From: Chthonomonas sp035294505
GTDB taxonomy: Bacteria; Armatimonadota; Chthonomonadetes; Chthonomonadales; Chthonomonadaceae
Assembly: GCF_035294505.1 (NCBI RefSeq)
Contig: NZ_DATGKU010000163.1
Location: forward strand, 1 to 64,000
Direction of reading: 5' to 3'
DNA: 64,000 nucleotides
The position numbers and the translations under genes are program-made. Shown here piece by piece: positions 1-7,737 of this stretch. Under the pieces are notes generated by a model. It did not search any database, was not told the DNA's origin, and worked only from the letters and a program-made list of their open reading frames with translations. Position 1 is the stretch's first letter. Every line of letters starts with the position of its first letter.

Positions 1-250
1 GGAGGTGGAAGGTGAGGATTTGGGCATAGTGGAGGTAGGGCATGATGAGGTCGTTATTGAATTCATCGGTGGTGGTATGGTGGAAGAGGAGGAGGTTTCT
101 GGCGTTATGGAGGTAGAAGCCTTCATCGGTGAGGAGGGCGCTGCTCCAGGAAAGACGAGGATAGGCATCGCTGGCTAACGCGTAGACACGAAAGAAAACC
201 ATAAGCCCAATGGCTATAAGTACAAAAAAGCAGAACAGAGGCTTTTTCAA
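1..250 (-). CDS. ArnT/PMT-like membrane glycosyltransferase (partial, N-terminal part)
   Basis: The minus strand reads open from a TTG at 250 to the window edge, giving about 83 residues. A hydrophobic segment near the start is followed by DEGFYLHNARN. This acidic-plus-aromatic pattern in the first outer loop is typical of GT39/ArnT-like polyprenyl-sugar transferases, where an Asp in that loop is catalytic. AGGA lies 9 nt before the TTG. The start is only 4 nt after the stop of the YfhO-like gene, so the two are probably co-transcribed and may act together in cell-surface glycosylation. The C-terminal part is outside the window, so the exact family is uncertain. Confidence 0.6.
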   Translation of the reverse strand, partial: MKKPLFCFFVLIAIGLMVFFRVYALASDAYPRLSWSSALLTDEGFYLHNARNLLLFHHTTTDEFNNDLIMPYLHYAQILTFHL

Positions 251-254
251 ACGA

Positions 255-2483
255 TCAGTTCCTAACAGCACGAAGAGTGCTCCTCCATTTTCGGATGTAT
301 TGAGAGATGGCGATGCCGATCAATACCGATAAGGTTAATAGAGATACGTAGCTTCCAATGGTGAAAGTAGATGGGCGGTAGGTAAGACATATGTGATGTG
401 CCCCTGGCCCGAGCGGAAATCCCATAAACGCCATATCCGCGGAATAGATGGCTATATCATGACCGCTTTCGGTGGCGTGCCATCCGGGTTGAGCGGTTAT
501 GGAACAGACAACAAATGTGGGGTGCGTTGTTTTTAGAAATACCGATAGCCTATCTGGCGACTCCCACATAGTCTCAGCGACAACCGATTTTGAGGCTATT
601 ACCGAATTACGTTCCCATTGTGGAAGTATTCTTTTTACAACAGCCTGTCTGAGCGGGTCGAAATGCGGAGAAGCCATAATGGCTTCCTGTCGCATGGGGT
701 TATCGGCCACAAGGAGCTGTTTCACGGTCCAAACCTGTGGGTGGGGATAGAGGTTCAAATAGGTTCTCAGCGGGCCGTAGCTACTTCTTCGAGCCGCGAT
801 AAACCATGGGCTCGAAAGGTGATAGATACGTGGCAGCAGCAGGGTAGAAACGTTCATCAACGATGCCAAACGGGCGGCGTTAGGTTCCCCAAGGAAGAGC
901 GCAACGCGTACCATTCCGTCAACACGTGCCGCTGCAGCAATGGGGACGGGTTCGTAGGCGGAAGCAGAAGGGAGATTCACATCCATATTGAGGTTGGGGA
1001 GGAGTGTACGTAGTCGTAATTGTAGGAATCGCCGAGAAGTCTCGCCGTAGTCCGCGTAGCCCTCGGTGACGAAGCGGTTCCAGTAGGTGGCGTGTTCTGG
1101 CGTATAGATTCGCGAAGTAGCGGACGGCGGAATCGGTGTCTGTATATGCGCCAAGCGATCTGGAGAGACCATAGGCAGCCAATCCGTTGAGTAGTATACG
1201 AGAGGAAGGGCGGTAAGTATCACAAAAAGGCATGTTATGTAGACCTCCCCTGTTTTTTGTTTCCGGCTTAGATAGGCGTTATAGCCGTATGCGGCCAAGG
1301 AACAGGCTGCGAAGTGGAAAATAATCAGGAATCGAGCCGGATCGTGAAAGAGGGAGATACCCGGTAATACATAGAAGGCAACCCAAAAAAGGCCGCCCAT
1401 AATGCCGAAGCTCATCCATAGCGCTAGAAGCAGCGCTCCCAGCCAAAAGCGGACATCTGCAGATCGCCTCCAGAACAGCAGGGCATATCCGATAAAGAGT
1501 AATGGAATCCACCCGATAAAAACGGCAACTTCCCAGGCGTTCCCTGCTCCCCAATAGTCGGCATCGGCCGGGCTGCCGAAGAAATGAGGAAATAGCAGTG
1601 TGAGAAGGCCAAGGGGATGGAGTACAAAACGATTTGCTTGCCAAGGAGTAAGGTGCTCGCGTGAGCTATCGAAAGCCAGTTGCAGGACAGGCAGCAGTTG
1701 GCAGCTGCTTAGGAGTATCCCTCCAACAACTCCTGCAACACAGCCACGTAAAGTCTGCCGATCGTCACATGCTGTCAGTTTCACCGGTGCGGAAGCGGTT
1801 TTAAGCTCCCGAAGACGAAAAAGAAGGTAAGCACCAAGCAAAAGAAAGGTAAGATAGGTTACCTGGGGATGTGCCGCGAGGACTAATAGACCAACGATGA
1901 GGGTAAGTTGAAGGATGCTTAATGGTTTGCGTACATGGAGTGCTTTCTCAGCGCTATAGAACACCCCTGGAAGGTAGCACAGACTAAAGAGCATCGGAGG
2001 AAACTGGGCTTTCCCTAAGAAAGCCCCACTACCAACGAAGACGATCGCTCCGATAAGGGCAGCATAGGCGCTTTGTGTTCTCAGCTTCAGGAAGCCATAG
2101 AAAAATAGAGAAGCAAGATACGTGTGAATCAGAACGGCTAAAGTAATATATTTCCACGGCGAGAGCCAAAGCAGCAGGAAGGAAAAAGGGTAAAGTAAGC
2201 CTATCTGGGGGTTGCCGGCATAAGGTTGTCCGCACAATAAGAAAGGGTTCCAAAGAGGCAAACGTCCTTGTCGTATCTCCCTAGCAGCAAAATGGGCCAT
2301 GGGCTGGAAATAGTAGAGGATATCCCCCCAATAGAGAGCTTTACCTTCAAGAAATTCGCGATAAAGTAGCAGAGTGTAACCGAGTAAGATAAGGAAAACT
2401 GTCGCTTCGCCGAAGCGCTGAGGTATTCTACTGTACCGAGCGAGCCACCGATTTCGGCTTTCCGAAGAAACGTTGAAGGACAT
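255..2483 (-). CDS. YfhO-family polytopic membrane protein
   Basis: A 742-residue protein with about a dozen hydrophobic segments. Near residues 50-110 it has YWGDILYYFQP, then GRLPLWNPFLLCGQPYAGNPQ, then LLYPFSFLL. This is the characteristic first-loop pattern of YfhO-type (PF09586) proteins, which resemble GT-C glycosyltransferases. B. subtilis YfhO is linked to glycosylation of lipoteichoic acid. A soluble region of about 200 residues lies between the membrane core and a last hydrophobic segment near the C-terminus. The gene is first in a minus-strand pair with the partial glycosyltransferase. Membrane location is clear. The sugar and acceptor cannot be read from the sequence. Confidence 0.75.
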   Translation of the reverse strand: MSFNVSSESRNRWLARYSRIPQRFGEATVFLILLGYTLLLYREFLEGKALYWGDILYYFQPMAHFAAREIRQGRLPLWNPFLLCGQPYAGNPQIGLLYPFSFLLLWLSPWKYITLAVLIHTYLASLFFYGFLKLRTQSAYAALIGAIVFVGSGAFLGKAQFPPMLFSLCYLPGVFYSAEKALHVRKPLSILQLTLIVGLLVLAAHPQVTYLTFLLLGAYLLFRLRELKTASAPVKLTACDDRQTLRGCVAGVVGGILLSSCQLLPVLQLAFDSSREHLTPWQANRFVLHPLGLLTLLFPHFFGSPADADYWGAGNAWEVAVFIGWIPLLFIGYALLFWRRSADVRFWLGALLLALWMSFGIMGGLFWVAFYVLPGISLFHDPARFLIIFHFAACSLAAYGYNAYLSRKQKTGEVYITCLFVILTALPLVYYSTDWLPMVSPDRLAHIQTPIPPSATSRIYTPEHATYWNRFVTEGYADYGETSRRFLQLRLRTLLPNLNMDVNLPSASAYEPVPIAAAARVDGMVRVALFLGEPNAARLASLMNVSTLLLPRIYHLSSPWFIAARRSSYGPLRTYLNLYPHPQVWTVKQLLVADNPMRQEAIMASPHFDPLRQAVVKRILPQWERNSVIASKSVVAETMWESPDRLSVFLKTTHPTFVVCSITAQPGWHATESGHDIAIYSADMAFMGFPLGPGAHHICLTYRPSTFTIGSYVSLLTLSVLIGIAISQYIRKWRSTLRAVRN

Positions 2484-2573
2484 TATCTAGATAGCGCATC
2501 ACATGATGCAGGGAGTTTAGCACGCTTCTGAACAATACGTCAATATCGCCTATTCAGCAAGGAGAGAGCGTAT

Positions 2574-3323
2574 ATGAGTAATCTGGCCATCATAGGGGGC
2601 ACCGGATTCGAGAATCTACCACCAGAATTTTTTGGAGAGACTGTGTCGGTGCACCTAGCCAATGCAGAAGTAAAAGTAATCAGTATTGCGGACAATTATG
2701 TTGAGCCGCAAGCTCTTTACTTTCTACCTCGTCACGGAGACACGCATCATTTGGCACCGCATCAAATTGATTATCGAGCGAATATAGAGGCCTTGGTCGA
2801 GTTGGGAGTAAACAAAATTTTGGCAACTAATGCAGTTGGCAGCTTGAGAAGCGATCTCCCCCCTGGGACGCTCCTTATTCCTCATGATTTCATAGACTTT
2901 ACCCGTCAGCGAATGCTAAGCTACTTTGTCGGTTCAAAATGGCGACATACCGATTTTTCTGAGCCGTATAGCCAGCTCATTCGGAACGCTATCACTCGTG
3001 CCGCAGAGGATCTCGATGTTCCGGTTGTATCGAGAGGGGTATACGTTGGTGTAGATGGCCCGCGTTTCGAAACTCCGGCGGAGGTACGCATGTTCGCGCT
3101 TGTGGGAGGCGATGTTGTCGGAATGACAGGCGTACAAGAGGCGATATTTGCACGTGAGGCCGGCATCGAATATGGCACCCTATGCTTTGTGACAAATTAT
3201 GCGGCCGGCCTTAGTCTCGAACCCATTGAGCACGAGGCTGTCTCGAAAATGATGCAAGATCATGTTCCGACGATTCGGGAAGTGTTATTTCAAGCGGCGC
3301 ACCTCCTCTGTGATCTGGAATAA
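2574..3323 (+). CDS. MTAP/PNP-family purine nucleoside (methylthio-nucleoside) phosphorylase
   Basis: A 249-residue cytoplasmic enzyme of the trimeric purine nucleoside phosphorylase family. Motifs are IIGGTGFE (phosphate loop), FLPRHGDTHHLAPHQI, NAVGSLR, GVDGPRFETPAE and GMTGVQEAIFARE. Family members cleave 5'-methylthioadenosine, methylthioinosine or purine nucleosides with phosphate. At the base-recognition site it reads VTNYAAG with Asn208. Adenine-specific MTAPs carry Asp there, while 6-oxopurine enzymes carry Asn, so a 6-oxopurine substrate is inferred. AGGAGAG stands about 7 nt before the ATG. It is followed in the same direction by ridA after 68 nt. Confidence 0.85.
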   Translation: MSNLAIIGGTGFENLPPEFFGETVSVHLANAEVKVISIADNYVEPQALYFLPRHGDTHHLAPHQIDYRANIEALVELGVNKILATNAVGSLRSDLPPGTLLIPHDFIDFTRQRMLSYFVGSKWRHTDFSEPYSQLIRNAITRAAEDLDVPVVSRGVYVGVDGPRFETPAEVRMFALVGGDVVGMTGVQEAIFAREAGIEYGTLCFVTNYAAGLSLEPIEHEAVSKMMQDHVPTIREVLFQAAHLLCDLE

Positions 3324-3391
3324 TTTCACGGGGCGGTGATTTAGGGGGTATTCTGATTACAGCGATACAGTGATGCTTTAGGGAGAGGGTC

Positions 3392-3775
3392 ATGGAGAAA
3401 ATTCCGGTGTATACAGGGTCGGGACTACCCACAGCGCCCTATACTCCAGGGATACGTGTAGGGAACCTGGTTTTTGTATCTGGGCAGGTGCCGCTCGATC
3501 CAATCACCCATCAGATAGTGCGGGATGACTTCGAGCGAGCTGTGCGACAATGCATCGAAAATGTACAACGAGTTTTGGTTGAAGCGGGCACGAGTTTAGA
3601 ACACTGTGTGAAAGTGACCGTTTTCCTAAAAGACATGGATAACTTCGAAAGGCTAAACAAGGTGTATGCCGAGTATTTCGGTCTGGTAAAGCCTGCTCGA
3701 ACCTGCATTCAAGCAGCTCGTCTCCCGCTGGATGTGGACGTAGAGGTCGAGGCGATAGCCGTGATTCCCGGTTGA
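3392..3775 (+). CDS. ridA: RidA-family 2-iminobutanoate/2-iminopropanoate deaminase
   Basis: 127 residues, the normal length for the YjgF/YER057c/UK114 family. RidA hydrolyses reactive enamine/imine intermediates released by PLP enzymes such as threonine dehydratase. The N-terminal half has the family pattern (APYTPGIRVGNLVFVSGQ). The C-terminal half has the signature PARTCIQAARLP, whose Arg is the catalytic/substrate-carboxylate ligand, followed by DVEVEAIAV. No signal peptide is seen. It sits 68 nt after the phosphorylase gene, in the same direction, and faces ftsY at its 3' end. Confidence 0.9.
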   Translation: MEKIPVYTGSGLPTAPYTPGIRVGNLVFVSGQVPLDPITHQIVRDDFERAVRQCIENVQRVLVEAGTSLEHCVKVTVFLKDMDNFERLNKVYAEYFGLVKPARTCIQAARLPLDVDVEVEAIAVIPG

Positions 3776-3838
3776 TGGAAGCTTTACAATAGGGGATGGC
3801 CTTTTGGCGGTGCGCCAGAATGTCCGATAATGTTAAAT

Positions 3839-3878
3839 ATGTTTTTTTTGAAGCCCTATAGGGCTTCAAAAAAAACAT
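3839..3878. repeat. 40-bp perfect palindrome with T8 and A8 flanks
   Basis: The core GAAGCCC-TATA-GGGCTTC (3850-3867) is flanked by eight T on the left (3842-3849) and eight A on the right (3868-3875). The symmetry extends to 3839 and 3878. It lies between the convergent ridA and ftsY 3' ends. On either strand the hairpin follows T residues and precedes A residues, so by itself it is not a standard terminator on either strand. Its A8 run serves as the T tract for the ftsY hairpin. Confidence 0.75.
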
Positions 3879-3900
3879 CGCGCGGCGCCTTCGGCGCCGC
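3868..3900 (-). terminator. Rho-independent terminator of ftsY
   Basis: On the minus strand, 6 nt after the ftsY stop, GCGGCGCC and GGCGCCGC (arms 3893-3900 and 3882-3889) form an 8-bp GC stem with a 3-nt loop. A short linker and eight T residues follow (complement of 3868-3875). This fits an intrinsic terminator. Confidence 0.75.
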
Positions 3901-3906
3901 TGCTCC

Positions 3907-4803
3907 CTACTCCCCCAACAACCTATCCACAAAACTACGCGCGTCAAACGCTTCTAATGCCTCAACGCGCTCTCCTGTCCCTACCAGCTTTATCGGTAAC
4001 CTTAAATCGTCGGCAATGCTAAGGACAATTCCCCCGCGCGCCGTCCCATCTAGCTTCGTCAATACGATCCCTGTAATCGGGATAAACTTCATGAACAACT
4101 TCGCTTGGCTTATGGCATTCTGCCCTGTCGTCGCATCAAGAACCAAAAGCACTTCGTCCGGAACGCGCGCAAGCTCTCTCTCTGCAATGCGATGGATTTT
4201 CCGTAACTCCTCCATTAAGTTCACCCGCGTATGCAAACGCCCTGCCGTGTCCGCGATGACATAGTCCGTCCCCCTTGCACGAGCAGCTCGAATGGCATCG
4301 TAAATAACAGCCGAAGGATCGGCTCCCTCACGATGCCGCACCAAATCGGTTCCCGTTCGTTGTGCCCATACCGCCAGTTGATCAATAGCAGCCGCCCGAA
4401 AAGTATCCCCCGCTGCAAGTATCACGCTTTTCCCACGGCTCTGTAACATATAGGCCATCTTCGCGATCGTGGTTGTCTTCCCTACCCCATTCACCCCAAC
4501 AATAAGATAGAGAGTGGGCGGAGAAGGTGCCTCCTTAAGACGCATATTGGATGGATCACCCAACTCCAATACGGCGATCATCTCCCGTTTCAAAGCTTCT
4601 ACCGCTTGCTGAATCGAGCGGATACCTTCTTCCTCTACCGCACGACGAAGGGCACCTATCAGACGCTGTGTCGTCTGCACATTGATGTCTGCCTGAATGA
4701 GCGTGGCCTCAAGTTCCTCGTAAAGCTCCTCATCAACCTTCCTACCCCCCGCTACAACCTGCTCGATGGTGTTTCGTATCTTTTGGAATAGCTGAAAAGG
4801 CAT
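3907..4803 (-). CDS. ftsY: Signal recognition particle receptor FtsY
   Basis: The SRP receptor GTPase, which docks ribosome-SRP complexes at the membrane. It shows the NG domain with GVNGVGKTT (G1), DTFRAAAIDQL (insertion box), DTAGRLHT (G3), TKLDGTARGG (G4 region) and GTGERVEAL. At 298 residues it has almost no acidic A domain, as in many compact bacterial FtsY proteins. I start it at the ATG at 4803 (MPFQLFQK), which has AAGGAG just upstream. The longer frame would begin 11 codons earlier without a good site. It is last in the minus-strand group after the MalG-type permease (45-nt gap) and ends at a clear terminator. Confidence 0.95.
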   Translation of the reverse strand: MPFQLFQKIRNTIEQVVAGGRKVDEELYEELEATLIQADINVQTTQRLIGALRRAVEEEGIRSIQQAVEALKREMIAVLELGDPSNMRLKEAPSPPTLYLIVGVNGVGKTTTIAKMAYMLQSRGKSVILAAGDTFRAAAIDQLAVWAQRTGTDLVRHREGADPSAVIYDAIRAARARGTDYVIADTAGRLHTRVNLMEELRKIHRIAERELARVPDEVLLVLDATTGQNAISQAKLFMKFIPITGIVLTKLDGTARGGIVLSIADDLRLPIKLVGTGERVEALEAFDARSFVDRLLGE

Positions 4804-4848
4804 CTCACTCCTTCTCCATAACACTTTCACTGCCATTATAGCCGATCT

Positions 4849-6171
4849 TCATCCCTTAATGCCCGTGAGCGTAACCCCCTCGATGAAGTAACGTTGCGTG
4901 AAGAAGAAGAGCACTAAGACCGGAAGCATAACCATCGTAGAGGCCGCCATCATCATCCCTGGCTCTCCCCCATGCGCATTCTGGAAAAGTTGAAGCGCAT
5001 AGGCTAGCGTTTCATGGGCAGGAGAGCTGATGTAGATCAATGGCCCGCGAAAATCGTTCCAAGCTCCCATGAAAGTCATAATGGTGACGGCGGCCAGAGC
5101 CGGCTTAATCTGTGGCAGCATAATGCGCCAATAGATCATATAGAATGAACAACCATCTATCTTTGCTGCATCTTCCAACTCGTTAGGGATGCCAAGAAAG
5201 AACTGGCGCAACATGAAAATATAGAACGCTGAACCAAAAAAGGCCGGCACCCATAACGGCTTAAGCGTATCTATCCAACCAAGCCAGCGGAAAATTAAGA
5301 AGACCGGCATCATTGTGACTGCCGATGGCAACATCATCGTCGCCAGCACGAGCATGAAGAGAGAGTCTCGGCCCGGGAACCTCAGGCGGGCAAAACCATA
5401 GGCAACTGTCGAAGCAGAAAACAAGGCTCCCAAAATAGATAGCACCGTGATCTCAACCGTATTGATGAGGAAAACCAGCCCATAATGGGTTTCAGGTGGA
5501 AGAAAGCGCAGGGCATCAGAGTAGTTCTGCCATTTCGGCGCAAAATGCCGTACCTCATGCATTGCCGTGCTTGGAATCCATAAGCGCTGCCCGTGATAAA
5601 TCCCTTTTGAAATCACTTCCACAGGCCGAACCCCATGTGCAACATCACCTAGCGCCGCCACACGAAGCCTGTTCCCGTGATATTCCACCCAATACACTGG
5701 ATACTCGACCCCACGCAGGCGTACCTTATCTTGTTGCGTGGGTATCCAAACCGGCGGGAATCGACTCATCTGAGAATCATCTTTCAGCGAAGTGGAAACG
5801 AGCCACGCAAACGGAATCAAAAAAAGTATCGAGCCGGCGATGAGAATCATATGAAGGATCGTCTGACGAGCCGATTCCCTCATGTACTTTAAGCTCTGCC
5901 AGGAGAAAGTACGGCGCACAAAAAATCGGTATATTCCCCACTCAACGACAAGGCATGGGACCAAGCTTATTAAAGTCTTCCACACAGGTGTAAACGGCAG
6001 CACAGCCATTATCAACACCCAGAGGGGCAGCAAACAGGCTAATAGGAGCGCAATAGACCGTGCTCGCGCATGGAGAGCGCCCAACAGAAGGGGGATCCAT
6101 GCGCCTACAAACACAGCAGCGCCTAAAACGGCTAGCACAACCCATATCGGTGCTAATGCAGAACTGTACAT
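4849..6171 (-). CDS. MalG-type carbohydrate ABC transporter permease with extra N-terminal helices and an insertion
   Basis: A 440-residue inner-membrane permease of the sugar ABC importer family. The EAA loop that contacts the ATPase is clear near residues 330-359 (NELEDAAKIDGCSFY, then PQIKPAL). MalG proteins are usually about 270-300 residues. Here about 95 extra residues with roughly three hydrophobic segments precede the core. About 70 residues are inserted in the first periplasmic loop, between FPPVWIPT and PKWQNYSDAL. GAGGAG lies 7 nt before the ATG at 6171; a TTG five codons earlier is possible. It probably pairs with the binding-protein/permease fusion upstream, although the recombinase and HTH genes lie between them. 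No ATPase gene is in the window. Confidence 0.88.
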   Translation of the reverse strand: MYSSALAPIWVVLAVLGAAVFVGAWIPLLLGALHARARSIALLLACLLPLWVLIMAVLPFTPVWKTLISLVPCLVVEWGIYRFFVRRTFSWQSLKYMRESARQTILHMILIAGSILFLIPFAWLVSTSLKDDSQMSRFPPVWIPTQQDKVRLRGVEYPVYWVEYHGNRLRVAALGDVAHGVRPVEVISKGIYHGQRLWIPSTAMHEVRHFAPKWQNYSDALRFLPPETHYGLVFLINTVEITVLSILGALFSASTVAYGFARLRFPGRDSLFMLVLATMMLPSAVTMMPVFLIFRWLGWIDTLKPLWVPAFFGSAFYIFMLRQFFLGIPNELEDAAKIDGCSFYMIYWRIMLPQIKPALAAVTIMTFMGAWNDFRGPLIYISSPAHETLAYALQLFQNAHGGEPGMMMAASTMVMLPVLVLFFFTQRYFIEGVTLTGIKG

Positions 6172-6182
6172 CTCCTCTCTCC

Positions 6183-6680
6183 TCAACCCCTATTGCTATT
6201 GTCATGCTTAAGAATGCGCCCCAATAACGTAGGCAGCCCCCGCCTGCCGTTACCAGGTTCATCCGACTGTTGATGCATCGCCTCTTGTCCCTTAGCCTTC
6301 AGCAAATCTATAAGGGCTTGCTGAAGCCTTTCGTTGGACTGCAGTGTATCTCTCAACAAGGAGTAGATTCTATCTATCTCAAGATAGAGCCGCTCTTGCT
6401 CATGCAGAAGGCTGTTCAGCAAGGCAGCAAGGCGCTCAAATCGCTCGTCATATTGTCTAAATTTTTCAGACATTTGACTGACATCATCAGACATCTCACG
6501 ATTTGGCAAGTTGGTTTCGGGCAAAATCACGCGGATTTTTCCGGACACATCGTCTGTCTTTAATTTGCCATTTTTGACATACCGATAGATCGTACGCTCG
6601 GATACGCCAAGCCGTCGAGCGGCTTCCGTAATGGTTACCCCACGACAGACATGACCCCCATTTTGATCGGCGGAATGCAT
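6183..6680 (-). CDS. Small HTH (MerR/excisionase-like) DNA-binding protein with coiled coil
   Basis: 165 residues. Residues about 15-50 (VTITEAARRLGVSERTIYRY, then VKNGKLK) form a MerR/excisionase-type winged helix-turn-helix. A long charged helical stretch with heptad character follows at about 68-130 and probably mediates dimerisation. No ligand domain or signal peptide is seen. AAGGA stands about 9 nt before the ATG. The gene lies 46 nt after the recombinase stop and 11 nt before the MalG-type gene. The position suggests either a recombination directionality factor for the adjacent recombinase or a regulator of the transporter operon. The sequence does not decide between these. Confidence 0.75.
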   Translation of the reverse strand: MHSADQNGGHVCRGVTITEAARRLGVSERTIYRYVKNGKLKTDDVSGKIRVILPETNLPNREMSDDVSQMSEKFRQYDERFERLAALLNSLLHEQERLYLEIDRIYSLLRDTLQSNERLQQALIDLLKAKGQEAMHQQSDEPGNGRRGLPTLLGRILKHDNSNRG

Positions 6681-6726
6681 TTGCGTGTCCTTGGAGTGGT
6701 CTCGTTTTTAGGCTTGATAATGAGTG

Positions 6727-7737
6727 TTATACAGACTTCGACGATTCGCCCTCAGATAAATACCTCGAAAGCGTCTCACTGATCTCCCCCTGTAAATCTT
6801 GCCGATTGTCGTCATAAATGCGCAGCGTCTCTAAACGCGCATGGCGCGAAAGACGTTGAACCCGACGAATATCGCCTTGCGAAAGATCAAGGGCTAAAGT
6901 GATGGCCGTGTGCCGTAAACGATGCGGACTAATAGGCTTTCTTATCCCACAGGCCTTCGCCCGCGCACGGACGATCTTGTAAACTCCATCGGCAGTAAGA
7001 GCTTGCCCTCGGTGGCAGTTGCTCAAACTGATGAATAAGGGCGCAGTGACACTCTCCGCGTGCCCGCTAGCACTGAGATAATCCCTGAGAGCCTGCTGCA
7101 AGCGTGGAGAAAGGCGTACTATCTCTTTTTGGGTTCCGCGTCCTTTACCCGTTATGGAGAGTGTTCCTTTTTCTGCCTCATAGTCGCCAACGCGCAGGGC
7201 TACAATTTCGGCGCGTCGTAATGCATTCTCCAAGAGGAGTAACAGCAAAACGACGTCACGCTTCCCAACAAGCGTCGTAGTATCTATGGAATTCACCAGT
7301 TCACGAGCTAAAGCGCCATCTATACCGGTGGTGTCACGATAGGGCCTTATCCGCTCTCCCACAACACGCCCCTCTAAGACCACATCCGTCAAGCCTATAC
7401 GCCTTGCGAAGCGTACCAGACTTTTTACCGCAGCTAGCCTTCGATTTACGGTAGCCTCTGCCAGCCCCCGTTCCATGAGATTGGCCTTGTAGCGGAACAA
7501 CAACATGGTCATTTCAGAAACCGGTAGGTTCAAAAACTGCCGTACATACTCCGGCGACGGCAGGGATCGAAAGCTAAATCGAAAGAAGTCGTTGAGGTCG
7601 GCAGCATAGGCGCGACGGGTGTTCTCACTTCTGCGGTCAGCAAGAAGTAACCTAACAAGGTCGTGCTGCTCAAGCTGCCCTTGCAAAGCATCCGCATTCT
7701 CTGTTTCGTTAAGGGCAGGGTCAAGCTGTAGGTTCAT
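6727..7737 (-). CDS. Tyrosine recombinase (XerC/XerD-like integrase)
   Basis: 336 residues from the ATG at 7737. An N-terminal SAM-like core-binding domain (SENTRRAYAADLNDFFRF) is followed by a complete catalytic domain. Visible catalytic residues are Arg in ENALRRAEIVALR, Lys in the beta-hairpin ITGKGRGTQKE, HRLRH (HxxR), His in LSRHARLETLR and the nucleophile Tyr in RIYDDNR. Its start overlaps the stop of the binding-protein/permease gene by 4 nt (ATGA), with GGAG just upstream, so translation is coupled. A recombinase co-translated inside an ABC transporter operon is unusual. It could be a Xer-type paralogue or a remnant of an integrative element. No att repeats were found. Confidence 0.88.
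   Translation of the reverse strand: MNLQLDPALNETENADALQGQLEQHDLVRLLLADRRSENTRRAYAADLNDFFRFSFRSLPSPEYVRQFLNLPVSEMTMLLFRYKANLMERGLAEATVNRRLAAVKSLVRFARRIGLTDVVLEGRVVGERIRPYRDTTGIDGALARELVNSIDTTTLVGKRDVVLLLLLLENALRRAEIVALRVGDYEAEKGTLSITGKGRGTQKEIVRLSPRLQQALRDYLSASGHAESVTAPLFISLSNCHRGQALTADGVYKIVRARAKACGIRKPISPHRLRHTAITLALDLSQGDIRRVQRLSRHARLETLRIYDDNRQDLQGEISETLSRYLSEGESSKSV

Noticed and set aside
3841..3876. The palindrome as the ridA terminator
   Set aside because: On the plus strand the hairpin is followed by A residues rather than T, so it does not fit an intrinsic terminator for ridA.
6727..7737. Prophage or integrative element around the recombinase
   Set aside because: No phage structural genes, transposases or flanking direct repeats were found. 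The neighbours are a transporter operon and ftsY.
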